Notes under the pieces: model-generated
What the model was told of the DNA's origin: nothing
What the model saw: only the letters and a program-made list of their open reading frames with translations
Databases searched by the model: none
Program-made: the position numbers and the translations under genes
Shown: one piece after another, positions 38,178 to 48,132 of the stretch
Position numbering within the stretch: position 1 is the first letter of the stretch
How the letters are laid out: every line of letters starts with the position of its first letter
Assembly: GCA_025463545.1 (NCBI GenBank)
Contig: JAODAR010000011.1
Location: 103,880 to 167,879 of the forward strand
Reading direction: 5' to 3'
Source of the DNA: Microbacteriaceae bacterium
Lineage (GTDB): Bacteria > Actinomycetota > Actinomycetes > Actinomycetales > Microbacteriaceae
DNA length: 64,000 bases

Positions 38178-40262
38178 TCAGCGGACGCCTTCCTTCGCCA
38201 CCAGCGTCAGCACGTCGTACGTCGCCACGACCTCGTCGTTCTGGTTCGTCAGCACGGCGTCCCATCGCACTTCACCATAGTCCTCGGTCTCCCGTGGAGT
38301 GATCCGCTTGGCCGTGAGGGCCACCCGGATACTGTCCCCCGGCGATACCGGCGTGACGAACCGCAGGTTCTCCAGGCCCGAGTTCGCCAGCACGGGGCCG
38401 GGTGCCGGGTCGACGAAGAGTCCGGCCGCCCACGACAGCAGCAGGTACCCGTGGGCCACGATGCCGGGGAAGAACGGGTTGGCCGCCGCGGCTTCCTCGT
38501 CGGTGTGGGCGTAGAAGGTGTCGCCGGTCGACGCGGCGAACGCGGCGATGTCGTCGGAGGTGACCGTGCGCGGCCCTCCGATGGCCTGGTCGCCCAGCTT
38601 GAGTTCGGCGAGCGATTTCCGGAACGGGTGCATCGCGGCGTCGACCGCGGCGCCGGTGTGCCACTCCCCGGTGATGGCGGTCAGCATGTCGGGGGACCCC
38701 TGGATCGCCGTGCGCTGCATGTAGTGCAGCACCGCACGGATGCCGCCGAGCTCCTCCCCGCCGCCGGCCCGGCCCGGTCCCCCGTGCACAAGGTGCGGCA
38801 CCGGCGATCCATGGCCCGTGCTGGTCTTCGCGTCGTCACGGTCGAGCACCAGTACCCGGCCGTGGTGGGCGGCGATGGCGAGCACGAGGGTGCGGGCGAT
38901 CTCGGGGTCATGGGTGGCGACGGTTGCCACCAGCGACCCTCCGCCCCGTGCGGCCAGCGCGACGGCGTGGTCCAGGTCGCGGTACTCGAACACAGACGCG
39001 ACCGGTCCGAACGCTTCGATCTCGTGCACGGCGTCGGCCTCCGGGTTGTCGAACGCGAGCAGCAGCGGCTCCATGAAGGCCCCGTCGGGGTCGGTTCCGG
39101 ATGGCGCATCAAGCGATCCGAGCACAACCCGGCCGCCGCCCTCGATCAATTGGTTGGCGCTCGAACGCACCTCGCGCAGTTGCTCCGGGCTCGCCAGCGG
39201 GCCCATGGTCACGCCCTCGCGCCGCGGGTCGCCGAGCGTGACCCGCCGCCCCACCCGTTCGGTGACCGCGGCGACGACGGCGTCCATCCGGCCGGCCGGC
39301 ACAATCAACCTGCGGATGCTGGTGCACTTCTGGCCGGTCTTCGAGCTCATCTCTGTGACCACGGAGGCCACGTAGGCGTCGAATTCCGGGGTACCCGGCG
39401 TCGCATCCGTTCCGAGGATCGCCGCGTTCAACGAGTCGGTCTCCGTGGTGAAGCGCACGCCGCGCTGCACGATGTTCGGGTGCGCCTTGAGGGCCCGGGC
39501 GGTCGACGCCGAGCCCGTGAAGGCGACCAGGTCGCGGTAGTCGAGGTGGTCGAGCAGGTCCCGGGCGCCCCCCGAGACGAGCTGCAGCGCGCCGTCCGGC
39601 AGGATGCCGGAGGCGAGGATGTGCCGCAGGATGGCTTCGGCGAGGTAACCGGTGGGCGTGGCGGGCTTGACGATCGAGGGCACGCCGGCGATGAAGGCGG
39701 GCGCGAACTTCTCCAGCATCCCCCAGACCGGGAAGTTGAAGGCATTGATCTGGCAGGCCACTCCGGGCAGGCGGGTGTAGATGTGCTGGCCGAGGAAGGA
39801 GCCGTCGCGGGAGAGGGATTCCGCCGGGCCGTCGATGTAGACTTGGCTGTTCGGCATCTCACGGCGGCCCTTGGAGGAGAACGTGAAGAGCACGCCGATT
39901 CCGCCGTCGATGTCGATCATCGAGTCGGAACGGGTGGCCCCGGTCTGCGCGGAGAGGGAGTACAGCTCCTCCTTGACCCCGCCCAGGTATCGGGCGAGTT
40001 CCTTGAGCAGTATCGCCCGCTGGTGGAAGGTCAGCCGGCCGAGTGACGCCTGTCCGACGGTGCGGGCATAGTCGATCATGCCGGCGAGGTCGACGCCTTC
40101 GCTGCTGACGGATGCGACCTCGCGGCCGGTGCTCGCGTCGAGCACGGTCTGGATCGCGTCGTCGGTGAGGGCGTCGGTGGCGGGCGACCACCAGGCGTCG
40201 CGCACGAAGCTCGGAACGATGCCGGTCGGGGCGGCGGTGGGATTCGGGTCGAGCAGCGTCAT
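38178..40262 (-). CDS. paaZ: Phenylacetate degradation bifunctional protein PaaZ
   Basis: A 694-aa fusion. The N-terminal aldehyde dehydrogenase (about 1-520) has LVAFTGSASTARALKAHPN, the nucleophile in SSKTGQKCTSIRRLIVPAG, and EIEAFGPVASVFEY. The C-terminal MaoC-like hydratase (about 540-690) has TVTSDDIAAFAASTGDTFYAHTDEEAAAANPFFPGIVAHGYLLLSWAAGLF. It opens the oxepin-CoA ring and oxidises the resulting semialdehyde with NADP+. The start overlaps the paaH stop by four bases. Complete. Confidence 0.95.
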   Translation of the reverse strand: MTLLDPNPTAAPTGIVPSFVRDAWWSPATDALTDDAIQTVLDASTGREVASVSSEGVDLAGMIDYARTVGQASLGRLTFHQRAILLKELARYLGGVKEELYSLSAQTGATRSDSMIDIDGGIGVLFTFSSKGRREMPNSQVYIDGPAESLSRDGSFLGQHIYTRLPGVACQINAFNFPVWGMLEKFAPAFIAGVPSIVKPATPTGYLAEAILRHILASGILPDGALQLVSGGARDLLDHLDYRDLVAFTGSASTARALKAHPNIVQRGVRFTTETDSLNAAILGTDATPGTPEFDAYVASVVTEMSSKTGQKCTSIRRLIVPAGRMDAVVAAVTERVGRRVTLGDPRREGVTMGPLASPEQLREVRSSANQLIEGGGRVVLGSLDAPSGTDPDGAFMEPLLLAFDNPEADAVHEIEAFGPVASVFEYRDLDHAVALAARGGGSLVATVATHDPEIARTLVLAIAAHHGRVLVLDRDDAKTSTGHGSPVPHLVHGGPGRAGGGEELGGIRAVLHYMQRTAIQGSPDMLTAITGEWHTGAAVDAAMHPFRKSLAELKLGDQAIGGPRTVTSDDIAAFAASTGDTFYAHTDEEAAAANPFFPGIVAHGYLLLSWAAGLFVDPAPGPVLANSGLENLRFVTPVSPGDSIRVALTAKRITPRETEDYGEVRWDAVLTNQNDEVVATYDVLTLVAKEGVR

Positions 40263-41182
40263 CGGTCAGCCTTCCAGTCGAAGAAGCCGCGGCCGCTCTT
40301 GCGGCCGAGATCTCCACGCGCCACGAGGTCGCGCAGCAATTGCGGTGGGGCGAAGCGTTCACCCAGGGTTTCGTAGAGGTGCTCGGCGATGCCCAGCCGC
40401 ACGTCGAGGCCGACGATGTCGGTGAGCCTGAGCGGCCCGACCGGGTGCTTGTAGCCGAGGACCATCGCCGTGTCGATGTCGCGGGCAGTGGCCACGCCCT
40501 CTTCCAGCATCCGGATCGCTTCCAGTGCGAGGGCCACGCCGAGACGGGAGCTGGCGAATCCGGGCGAGTCGCGCACCACGATCGGGGTCTTGCCGATGGC
40601 ATGCACCCAGTCCGCCGCGGCCTCAACCAGTTCTGCGCTGGTCGCGGCGCCGGTGACGATCTCGACCAGGGCCGAGACCGGGACCGGGTTGAAGAAGTGC
40701 AGGCCGATGAACCGCTCAGGGCGGGCCAGCGACCCGGCCAGGTCGGTGATCGACAGCGACGAGGTGTTGGTGGCCAGCCAGGCGCCGCCCGACAGGTGGG
40801 CTTCGGCCGCCTGCAGTGCGGCGACCTTGAGGGCGGTGTTCTCGGGGACCGCTTCGACGACCAGGTTGCAGCCGTCGAACGCCGTGGCATCCGTCGCCAC
40901 GAGCAGCCGGTCGGCGAGATGTGTGCGCTCGCGCAGGATGCCGCCAGTTCCGTCTGTGTCGGTTCCCACGCCGAGGCTCGTGTCGACCGACGCCATGGTG
41001 CGCTCCCAGGCCGCACCGGCCTCGTCGGCACCCTGTTCGACGATGGTCACCTGTGACCCGTGCAGCAGGAAGGCGTGCGCGATGCCGGCACCCATGCGGC
41101 CACCGCCGATGACGCCGACCCGCTCGGGAAGGGCGCGCTGGGCAACCGACGGGGGAACCGGAGCCACGGCATCCGTCGTCAT
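40259..41182 (-). CDS. paaH: 3-hydroxyacyl-CoA dehydrogenase PaaH
   Basis: A 307-aa NAD+-dependent dehydrogenase: RVGVIGGGRMGAGIAHAFLLHGSQVTIVE (Rossmann), NTSSLSITDLAGSLARPERFIGLHFFNPVPVSALVEIV (catalytic His), and C-terminal MVLGYKHPVGPLRLTDIVGLD. In the paa pathway it oxidises 3-hydroxyadipyl-CoA. Four-base overlaps with paaF upstream and paaZ downstream. Complete. Confidence 0.95.
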   Translation of the reverse strand: MTTDAVAPVPPSVAQRALPERVGVIGGGRMGAGIAHAFLLHGSQVTIVEQGADEAGAAWERTMASVDTSLGVGTDTDGTGGILRERTHLADRLLVATDATAFDGCNLVVEAVPENTALKVAALQAAEAHLSGGAWLATNTSSLSITDLAGSLARPERFIGLHFFNPVPVSALVEIVTGAATSAELVEAAADWVHAIGKTPIVVRDSPGFASSRLGVALALEAIRMLEEGVATARDIDTAMVLGYKHPVGPLRLTDIVGLDVRLGIAEHLYETLGERFAPPQLLRDLVARGDLGRKSGRGFFDWKADR

Positions 41183-41937
41183 CGTGTGCGCCGTTCGAGG
41201 AAGGCCGTCATGCGGGCCTGTTTGGCTGGGGACTCGAACAGTCCAGCCTGCGCTTCGTTGTCGGCCAGCGGATGCGCGTCGGCCGGCGCGTGGAAGACCC
41301 GCTTGGCCGTGCGGGTGGCGAGGGGGTCCTGCGCGGCGATCCGGTCGGCGAGGGCGTGGGCGGCGGGGAGCAGGTCGGCGGGTTCGTACACACCGGTGAC
41401 CAGATTGACGGCCAATGCCTCCTCGGCCGTGAGCACCCGGCCGGCGAGGATGATCTCCTTGGCGACGGGTTCACCGACCAGGGCGGCGAGCCGCCACAGG
41501 GCCCCGGCAGCCGGGATGATGCCGAGGGACGTCTCAGGGTTGCCGATCTTCGCCCGGGTGGAGGCGAGGCGGAAGTCGGCGGCGTAGGCGAGCTCCGCTC
41601 CCCCGCCGAGTGCCCAGCCGTCGATGGCGGCGATCACGGGCATCGGCAGTTCGCTGATTCGCCGGAACAGTGACGAGTTGATGCCCTCGAGGGCGTCGGC
41701 GCGGCCGCGTTCGCGCAGCTCCGCGATGTCGGCGCCCGAGGCGAAGACGCCGCCACTGCCGGTGATGATGAGGATGAGCTGCTCGACCTCGAGTTCGGCA
41801 CAAACCAGGTGGAGCTCGTCGACGGTGGCGCGGTCGATTGCGTTTCGGGTGGCCGGCCGGTTCAGGTGCACTTGGATCCGGTCGGGCCGCCGGTCGACGA
41901 CGAGGTTCTCGAGGCTGTGGGCCACTGCTTCACCCAT
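41179..41937 (-). CDS. paaF: Enoyl-CoA hydratase (PaaF-like)
   Basis: A 252-aa crotonase: GGVFASGADIAELRERGRADALEG, IDGWALGGGAELAYAADFRLASTRAKIGNPETSLGIIPAAGALWRL, containing both catalytic Glu positions, so a true hydratase is expected (2,3-dehydroadipyl-CoA to 3-hydroxyadipyl-CoA). First gene of the paaF-paaH-paaZ operon. A strong TetR-type operator lies about 57 bases upstream of the start. The rest of the 41938-42154 gap shows only a purine-rich stretch. Confidence 0.9.
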   Translation of the reverse strand: MGEAVAHSLENLVVDRRPDRIQVHLNRPATRNAIDRATVDELHLVCAELEVEQLILIITGSGGVFASGADIAELRERGRADALEGINSSLFRRISELPMPVIAAIDGWALGGGAELAYAADFRLASTRAKIGNPETSLGIIPAAGALWRLAALVGEPVAKEIILAGRVLTAEEALAVNLVTGVYEPADLLPAAHALADRIAAQDPLATRTAKRVFHAPADAHPLADNEAQAGLFESPAKQARMTAFLERRTR

Positions 41938-41993
41938 GGCGCCATCACCTTCGACTGTTGTTCGGACAGCGCCCGCCGCTGAACCGATTACTG

Positions 41994-42015
41994 ACTGACC
42001 GTTCGTTCGGTAAAG
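41994..42015. promoter_or_regulatory. PaaR/TetR-type operator upstream of paaF
   Basis: ACTGACCGTTCGTTCGGTAA has the ACCG-N2-CG-N2-CGGT core expected for actinobacterial PaaR (general knowledge) and repeats a 12-base word of the paaA-side site. It sits at promoter distance from paaF, supporting joint control of the two operons. Confidence 0.75.
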
Positions 42016-42154
42016 CGTCTCACACGTGCCCTACACGGGTCAACACGCCCCGAACTCCGGCCGCCCAGTCGCCGGGAACGCACTCGTTGCGACTCAGACG
42101 CTCGCATAGACGCCACGACTGCAGGTTCGGCGGGGAGGGAAGGGGGGAAGGAGG

Positions 42155-42724
42155 TTAGAAGAAGTCGTCGGGGGTGCCGGCGGCCTTGGTGACCTCATCG
42201 GTGCTGATGCCCGCGGCGGTCAGCTTGGCCATGGCGACCCGCAGGCCCGATTCCATCTGGGCCGCCCAGATCTCGGTTTCCCGGCTCGCCGTCACCGCGG
42301 CATCCGCTCGGGCGATCGCCTTCTCTTTCTCGGCACGCTCGTTCCGCACCTGCTGGATGCTGAGGGTGATGCCGTAGTACGCGGCCACCATGGTGGCGAT
42401 CGGTGTGGCGATCACGGCCAGCGCGTTGATGCTCTCACTCGTGACATTCACGAAGATCATGATGATGAAGGCGACCGCGAGGGCCACCATGCCGACCAGC
42501 ACAACCAGCGCGGTACGTTGCGGGGCCCGAGCGAGTGCCAAGGCTCCGGGACGGCGCGCCGGCTCCTGGGCCGGCTGCCGCACGGATTCCTGCACCGGCA
42601 GCTGCATGGTTTCCTGCGCCGGTTCCTGCAGCGGCTCCTTCACGGTGGTGCTCGGTTGAAGCAGTTGATCGGCAACCGGCGCCTGTGACGTCTTGTTGAG
42701 TGGCTGGGTCGGAAGGTCGGTCAT
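42155..42724 (-). CDS. Hypothetical membrane protein
   Basis: A 189-aa protein. Residues 1-80 are Gln/Pro/Glu-rich with repeated VQEP/AQEP-type units (EPLQEPAQETMQLPVQESVRQPAQEPARRPG), encoded by short imperfect DNA repeats. Two hydrophobic segments follow (TALVVLVGMVALAVAFIIMIFVNV and INALAVIATPIATMVAAYYGITL), then a charged helical tail ending AAGISTDEVTKAAGTPDDFF. ATG 42724 has GGAG five bases upstream; the open frame upstream lacks a site. No family recognised. Confidence 0.75.
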   Translation of the reverse strand: MTDLPTQPLNKTSQAPVADQLLQPSTTVKEPLQEPAQETMQLPVQESVRQPAQEPARRPGALALARAPQRTALVVLVGMVALAVAFIIMIFVNVTSESINALAVIATPIATMVAAYYGITLSIQQVRNERAEKEKAIARADAAVTASRETEIWAAQMESGLRVAMAKLTAAGISTDEVTKAAGTPDDFF

Positions 42725-42815
42725 TGCATCTCCGTGGTCCGGATTCGGCCGTGCCGGGGGTGGCGATGGCTCTCGCCCATTGTGCTGTGCCCCAGTCCGG
42801 GGGTCAAGCTGGGCA

Positions 42816-43280
42816 TCAGTCGGGGAACACCCGCTGGTAGCTGCGGCCATCATCCAGTTCGACCACCTGGCTCACCATCGTGCCGCGGCGCACCCGCAGG
42901 TAGATCGCCTGGGGCGTCACGCCCAGTTTGCGTGCGGCCTCGGAGACCGAATACCCGGGAAGATCTGTTGGCACACTGCTCGGCCGGGCTGCGCGCTTTC
43001 GCCCCGCCTCGTGGCGCGCGGCGATCTCCTCGTCGCTCCCCTGCCAGCGCCACTTCGCGGCCGCCGGTTTCAGCCCAGCGGCGTCGGCGACCTCTTCCCA
43101 CGTCGCTCCGTTTGCGACCGCGCGGCGGATCGCTCCCAGCGTCGCCTGCTCAACGTCCAGCTCCCCGATTACAGAGCGGATGCCGCGCACCACCTCGAGC
43201 GGGTCCGCCGCCGACTGGTCGTCGAGTGCCGCGAGCCGGTCGAGCGATTGCCGGCTGGACGGCGAAAGGAAATGTCCCAT
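42816..43280 (-). CDS. Helix-turn-helix protein of unknown role
   Basis: A 154-aa protein. An N-terminal helical part includes GAIRRAVANGATWEEVADAAGLKPAAAKWRWQG (HTH-like), and a C-terminal MerR/excisionase-type HTH is seen in YSVSEAARKLGVTPQAIYLRVRRGTM, followed by VVELDDGRSYQRVFPD. Two HTH-like segments suggest a DNA-binding regulator. ATG 43280 is chosen; a GTG six codons earlier is possible. It is divergent from the FMN reductase with about 50 bases between starts and could regulate it (inference). Confidence 0.7.
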   Translation of the reverse strand: MGHFLSPSSRQSLDRLAALDDQSAADPLEVVRGIRSVIGELDVEQATLGAIRRAVANGATWEEVADAAGLKPAAAKWRWQGSDEEIAARHEAGRKRAARPSSVPTDLPGYSVSEAARKLGVTPQAIYLRVRRGTMVSQVVELDDGRSYQRVFPD

Positions 43281-43331
43281 AGTGAACAAACGGTACACGG
43301 CGTAGCCTTGCGCGCAGGAAGGGAGTTACCG

Positions 43332-43907
43332 ATGACACGAGAATTCACCGTCGGCTATCTCGTCGGCAGCCTCGCGGCCGACTCGATCAACCGCAAGCTC
43401 GCGACGGCACTGGTCAAACTGGCCCCGCCCGAATTGCACCTGACGGAGATCCCCATCCGCGACCTCCCGTTGTACAGCTACGACTATGACGCTGACTACC
43501 CGCCTGAGGGCCGTGCCCTCAAGGACGCCATCGCCGCCGTCGATGCGGTGCTGTTCGTCAGCCCGGAGTACAACCGGTCCATTCCGGGGGCGCTGAAGAA
43601 CGCCATCGACTGGGCGAGCCGCCCCTGGGGTACCAACTCCTTCGCCCGCAAACCCTCAGCGGTGATCGGCACATCGCCCGGGGCGATCGGGACGGCAGTC
43701 ATGCAGCAGGACCTGAAGTCAGTCCTCAGCTTCTGCGACTCACCGCAGATGAACGCGCCGGAGGCGTACATCCAGTTCACTCCAGGGTTGATCACCGACG
43801 CCGGCGAGATCACGAACGAGGGCACTGCGGAATTCCTGCGCGCCTGGATGGAAGAATTCCACCAGTTCACCAGGCGGGTGCTCGCCGCCCTCGCCGAGTC
43901 GCAGTAG
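43332..43907 (+). CDS. NADPH-dependent FMN reductase
   Basis: A 191-aa flavodoxin-like reductase. VGYLVGSLAADSINRKLATAL is the phosphate-binding loop, LFVSPEYNRSIPGALKNAIDWASRPWG the conserved flavin-binding PEYN motif, and KPSAVIGTSPGAIGTAVMQQDLKSVL typical of quinone/azo/chromate reductases of this family. ATG 43332 with GGAG (43322-43325) upstream; the longer open frame on this strand is not coding. It reduces FMN or quinones with NADPH. Confidence 0.92.
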   Translation: MTREFTVGYLVGSLAADSINRKLATALVKLAPPELHLTEIPIRDLPLYSYDYDADYPPEGRALKDAIAAVDAVLFVSPEYNRSIPGALKNAIDWASRPWGTNSFARKPSAVIGTSPGAIGTAVMQQDLKSVLSFCDSPQMNAPEAYIQFTPGLITDAGEITNEGTAEFLRAWMEEFHQFTRRVLAALAESQ

Positions 43908-43919
43908 CGGCTCCGCAGG

Positions 43920-45764
43920 TCAGTGACCTGATCGCACCAGAACGGAGTGTGCGGGCATCAGCGTGCCGACCGTCTGCGTACCTTCTGCTTGCGCTCGGTC
44001 GGCTTGCGCGCTGAAATCCGCACCGGCATCCGTTGCGAAGCTGAGCAGGATGGCGCCGGCGCCACTCGGGACAGTCCGCGGTTCGGTGCTGAGGTTCGCC
44101 AGGATCTCAGCGCTGCCGCGGCAGAGCCTCAGCCAGCGTTCGTCCTCATCGTACTGAACCGTCACCCGGTTGAAGCGCGGGTCGGTGAACTCGGCGTGCT
44201 CACGCCGGAGACCCGTCAGCGCGCGGTAGAGCTCGAGCAGCCGGGCGTGCTCCGGTTCGGCGGTTTCGTCCCAGTCCAGGTGGGAGCGCTCGAATGTCGC
44301 CGGATCCTGCGGATCGGGGACCACCGCCGGGTCCCAGCCCATCCGGGCGAACTCGGCGATCCGGCCGCGCGCGGTGGCCTCCCCCAACTCGGGCTCCGGG
44401 TGCGAGGTGAAGAACTGCCACGGCGTCGACGCGCCCCACTCCTCCCCCATGAACAGCATCGGCGTGAACGGTCCCAGCAGGGTGAGGGTGGCGGCGATCG
44501 CCAGCTGCCCGGTGTCCAGGTGCGCGGTGAGCCGGTCACCGGTGGCGCGGTTGCCGATCTGGTCATGGTTCTGGCTGGCGACGACCAGCCGCCAGGTCGG
44601 CATCCGTTCGGGGTCGATGCGGCGCCCATGGCTGCGTTCCCGGAAGCTCGACCAGGTGCCGTCGTGGAAGAAGCCGCGCGCCAGCACCTTGGCCAGCGCT
44701 CCCAGCGACGCGAAGTCGGCGTAGTAGCCCGTGGTCTCACCGGTGAGGGCCACGTGCACGCCGTGGTGGAAGTCGTCGCTCCACTGCGCGTCGAGCCCGT
44801 AGCCGTTCGCCTCGCGCGGAGTGATCAGCCTCGGGTCGTTGAGGTCGGACTCGGCGATCAGGGTGAGCGGGCGGTGAACGGATGCGGCCAGGGCGTCGAC
44901 CTCGCCGGCCAGCTCTTCGAGCAGGTGGATGGCGCGGTCGTCTTTCAGCGCGTGCACGGCATCCAGCCGTAGTCCGTCGACGTGGTAGTCGCCGAGCCAC
45001 ATCAGGGCGTTGTCGATGATGTAGCGGCGCACCTCGTCGGACAGTGGGCCGTCGAGGTTCACCGACGACCCCCAGGTGTTGCCGCCCTCGGTGCTCAGAT
45101 AGGGGCCGAACTTCGGCAGGTAGTTGCCGCTTGGACCAAGGTGGTTGTAGACGACGTCCTGGATCACGCCGAGGCCGGCCAGATGGCAGGCGTCAACGAA
45201 CCGCTGGTAGGCGGCCGGGCCGCCGTAGCTTTCCTGAACGGCATACCAGAGGACTCCGTCATAGCCCCAGTTGTGCGTGCCGTTGAAGGCGTTGACGGGG
45301 AGCAGTTCGACGAAGTCGACGCCGAGCGCGACCAGGTGATCCAGTCGTTCGATTGCCGAGTCGAGGGTGCCCTCCGGAGTGAACGTGCCGATGTGGAGCT
45401 CGTAGATGGTGCCGCCGGCCAGTGGGCACCCGGTCCAGGCGGCGTCCTGCCAGGAGTGCCGGGCGGGGTTGAAGCTGCGGGAGAGTTCGTGTACCCCCTC
45501 CGGCTGGCGCCTGGAGCGCGGGTCGGGGAACGGGCCCTCACCGTCGACGATGAACCCGTAATCGATGCCAGGGCCGGTGTCTGGCCCGGTGTCTGGCCCG
45601 ATCTGTGGATCGGTGCCGAGTGGAGTGGCGGCGGCCCACCAGCCGTCGTGGCCGCGCGTCAGGGCGTGTCGGGTCGCGGGCTGGCCGTCACCACCGACGA
45701 CCAGGTCGACCGTGGACGCCGCCGGCGCCCACACCTCGAACAGCGGATGTGATTCTGTTGTCAT
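43920..45764 (-). CDS. treZ: Malto-oligosyltrehalose trehalohydrolase
   Basis: A 614-aa GH13 enzyme that releases trehalose from maltooligosyltrehalose. N-terminal [15 protein letters not shown] (CBM48-like), then catalytic parts [31 protein letters not shown] (nucleophile Asp), [13 protein letters not shown] (acid Glu) and [17 protein letters not shown] short [11 protein letters not shown] repeat near residue 65 is unusual. ATG 45764 has GGGAG about nine bases upstream; the treY stop is four bases away. Last gene of treX-treY-treZ. Confidence 0.95.
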   Translation of the reverse strand: MTTESHPLFEVWAPAASTVDLVVGGDGQPATRHALTRGHDGWWAAATPLGTDPQIGPDTGPDTGPGIDYGFIVDGEGPFPDPRSRRQPEGVHELSRSFNPARHSWQDAAWTGCPLAGGTIYELHIGTFTPEGTLDSAIERLDHLVALGVDFVELLPVNAFNGTHNWGYDGVLWYAVQESYGGPAAYQRFVDACHLAGLGVIQDVVYNHLGPSGNYLPKFGPYLSTEGGNTWGSSVNLDGPLSDEVRRYIIDNALMWLGDYHVDGLRLDAVHALKDDRAIHLLEELAGEVDALAASVHRPLTLIAESDLNDPRLITPREANGYGLDAQWSDDFHHGVHVALTGETTGYYADFASLGALAKVLARGFFHDGTWSSFRERSHGRRIDPERMPTWRLVVASQNHDQIGNRATGDRLTAHLDTGQLAIAATLTLLGPFTPMLFMGEEWGASTPWQFFTSHPEPELGEATARGRIAEFARMGWDPAVVPDPQDPATFERSHLDWDETAEPEHARLLELYRALTGLRREHAEFTDPRFNRVTVQYDEDERWLRLCRGSAEILANLSTEPRTVPSGAGAILLSFATDAGADFSAQADRAQAEGTQTVGTLMPAHSVLVRSGH

Positions 45765-45768
45765 GGGC

Positions 45769-48132
45769 TTACTCTCCCGAGGTTCCGGCATCGGTCAGCA
45801 GCGCCACCGGGTAGCGCCCGAGAAGTTCGTCCAGCGGCAGCACCGGGTGGTCGTATCGGATGCCGGTGAGCGCGTCGATCAGCGGGCCCCGTCCGGTCTC
45901 GATCACCGTGTCGCGCCAGCCTCCCGCAGCCTCGAGCCCGGCCGGCAGCCGTGTGGCGACGGTGATCGCGCCGTCAGCTCCCGTTCCTCCGCGGCCGAAG
46001 GCGATCACGTGGGCGGCCGCCGCTCCGCTTGCGGCCAGCGGGGCGTAGCCGGTGAAGAGGCCTGGCCGGTCGCGGCGAAGGCGCAGCGCCCGGGACGTGA
46101 CCAGCAGCTTGGCCGCGCCGGTCTCGTCGACCGGCGGCAGCCATCCGTTCTCGAGCCGGTCGAGCAGAGTGCTGCGCAGGTCGTAGTCGACTGGACGCCG
46201 GTTGTCGGGGTCGACCAGTGACGTCTCCCACAGTTCGCTGCCCTGGTAGACGTCGGGCACGCCGGGCGCGGTGAGTTGCAGCAGTTTGGCCGAGAGCGAG
46301 TTGCTCCAGCCGAATGGCCGAACCCGGGCCACGAACTCGTCGATCACACCGGCGATCCGCTGGTCGTCGAAGACGGCATCGACGAGTTCACCGAGGACCG
46401 CCTCGAAGGCCTGGTCAGGTGCGGTCCAGGTGGTGGAGACGCCGGCTTCGCGGGCGGCCTTGAGCGCGTAGCCCGCGAGCCGTTCCCGGCTGGCCGGCCA
46501 GGCTCCCACGATCGCCTGCCAGAGCAGGTTCTCGAAGGGGGCAGCGGCGGGGTCGACCGACGTCAACGGCGCCAGCTCCCTCAGCCGGGCCAGCGTGGCT
46601 TTCCATTCCGCCGGCAGTTCCGCCAGCACCGAGATGCGAGCGCGCACGTCTTCGCCGCGCTTGGTGTCGTGGGTGGAGAGCGTGGTCATGGAGGCCGGGA
46701 AGGCATCCAGCCTGGCCTGTTGGCGGTCGTGGAAGTCGTCGGTTGTGATGGCGAACTCGGCCGGGTCGGCGCCGACCTCGTTCAGCGAGGTCAGGCGGCT
46801 GTACCGGTAGTAGGCGGTGTCTTCGACGCCTTTGGCCATGACCATTCCGGAGGTCTGCTGGAACCGCACGGCCGCCGGGTGCGCCGGGTCGGAGAGGATC
46901 GGCACCAGCTCGTCGATGCGTTCGGCGAGCTCTGGGCGCCGTTCGGCGGCCCTGCCGGATGCAGTGTGCAGGTGTTCGATGCCCAGCGGAAGGTAGGAAC
47001 GGTACACCGGGAACTCGGCGAGCAGTTCGGCGAGGGCGTCGGCCGTGGTGTCCGCATCACCGAGCTGCGGCAGCAGCCGGGCGATGCGCAGCACCTCTGA
47101 GCGCAGGATGCCGTCGGCGACGGCCCGCTTGCCGGTGTGCACCCGCTCCTCCCACGAGGTGTCGGCGTTGCCGGCTTCCGTCTGCAGCGCTGTTTCCAGC
47201 TCGTCCAACGGATCCTCACCGGCCGGGTCAACGAGCACGCGGTCGAAATCGGCCAGGGCGTCGTATCCGCTTGTCCCCTCGGCTTCCCAACCGTCGGGCA
47301 GTGTCTCGCGGCCCTCGAGGATTTTTTCCACCACGATGTAACCGGAGCCGGTTTCCGCCCGCAGGTCGGCCAGGTAGCCGCCGGGGTCGGCCAGGCCGTC
47401 CGGGTGGTCTACCCGCAACCCCTGCACCAGTCCCCCGTGCACCCAGCGGATGATCTCGGCGTGCGACTCGTCGAAGACCCAGGGCACCTCGACGCGCACC
47501 CCGGCGAGGGTGTTCACTGCGAAGAACCGCCGGTAGTTCAGTTCCGCGTCGGCGCGGCGCCAGTTCATGAGCTGGTAGTGCTGCCGTGCGTGAACCTCGG
47601 TGGCGGGTGCACCGTCGTCGGCGCTGCCGGGAGCAAGCGGGAAGCGGTGGTCGTAATACCGCAACGTCCCGTCGATGATCTCGAGCCGGGCCAGTTCGCC
47701 CGCCTCGTCGCCCGTGCCGTCGCCGAGCACCGGCAGTCGTACCTTGCCGCCACCGAAATCCCAGTCGATGTCGAAGGCGTCGGCGTAGCGAGAGTCGCGA
47801 CCGTGGGTCAGCAGGTCCCACCACCACGGATTGTGCGCGGGGGTCGCGACGCCGGTGTGGTTGGGCACGATGTCGACCAGCAGGCCGCGCCCGGCGCTGC
47901 TCGCCTTCTCGGCGAGGCGGGCCAGGGCCTCCGCACCACCCCTGGACGGGTCGACGACGCTGAAATCGACCACGTCGTATCCGTGGCTTGAACCGTCTTC
48001 CGCCTTCAGCAGCGGCGACAGGTAGACCCAATCGACGCCCAGGCGGGTGAGGTAGTCGACCCGCGCTGCCGCGTCGTCGAGGGTGAACTCGGCGGTGATC
48101 TGCAGCCGGTACGTCGACCGAGGGGCGCTCAT
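45769..48132 (-). CDS. treY: Malto-oligosyltrehalose synthase
   Basis: A 787-aa GH13 enzyme converting the reducing-end alpha-1,4 link of a maltodextrin to alpha-1,1. Motifs: [91 protein letters not shown] (nucleophile), [15 protein letters not shown] (acid Glu), [15 protein letters not shown]. Start overlaps the treX stop by four bases. Complete; normal length. Confidence 0.96.
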   Translation of the reverse strand: MSAPRSTYRLQITAEFTLDDAAARVDYLTRLGVDWVYLSPLLKAEDGSSHGYDVVDFSVVDPSRGGAEALARLAEKASSAGRGLLVDIVPNHTGVATPAHNPWWWDLLTHGRDSRYADAFDIDWDFGGGKVRLPVLGDGTGDEAGELARLEIIDGTLRYYDHRFPLAPGSADDGAPATEVHARQHYQLMNWRRADAELNYRRFFAVNTLAGVRVEVPWVFDESHAEIIRWVHGGLVQGLRVDHPDGLADPGGYLADLRAETGSGYIVVEKILEGRETLPDGWEAEGTSGYDALADFDRVLVDPAGEDPLDELETALQTEAGNADTSWEERVHTGKRAVADGILRSEVLRIARLLPQLGDADTTADALAELLAEFPVYRSYLPLGIEHLHTASGRAAERRPELAERIDELVPILSDPAHPAAVRFQQTSGMVMAKGVEDTAYYRYSRLTSLNEVGADPAEFAITTDDFHDRQQARLDAFPASMTTLSTHDTKRGEDVRARISVLAELPAEWKATLARLRELAPLTSVDPAAAPFENLLWQAIVGAWPASRERLAGYALKAAREAGVSTTWTAPDQAFEAVLGELVDAVFDDQRIAGVIDEFVARVRPFGWSNSLSAKLLQLTAPGVPDVYQGSELWETSLVDPDNRRPVDYDLRSTLLDRLENGWLPPVDETGAAKLLVTSRALRLRRDRPGLFTGYAPLAASGAAAAHVIAFGRGGTGADGAITVATRLPAGLEAAGGWRDTVIETGRGPLIDALTGIRYDHPVLPLDELLGRYPVALLTDAGTSGE

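Noticed and set aside
38052..40046. Long plus-strand open frame (664 codons) opposite paaZ
   Set aside because: Antisense shadow caused by high GC; composition is Arg/Gly/His-rich with no family pattern, while paaZ on the other strand is complete.
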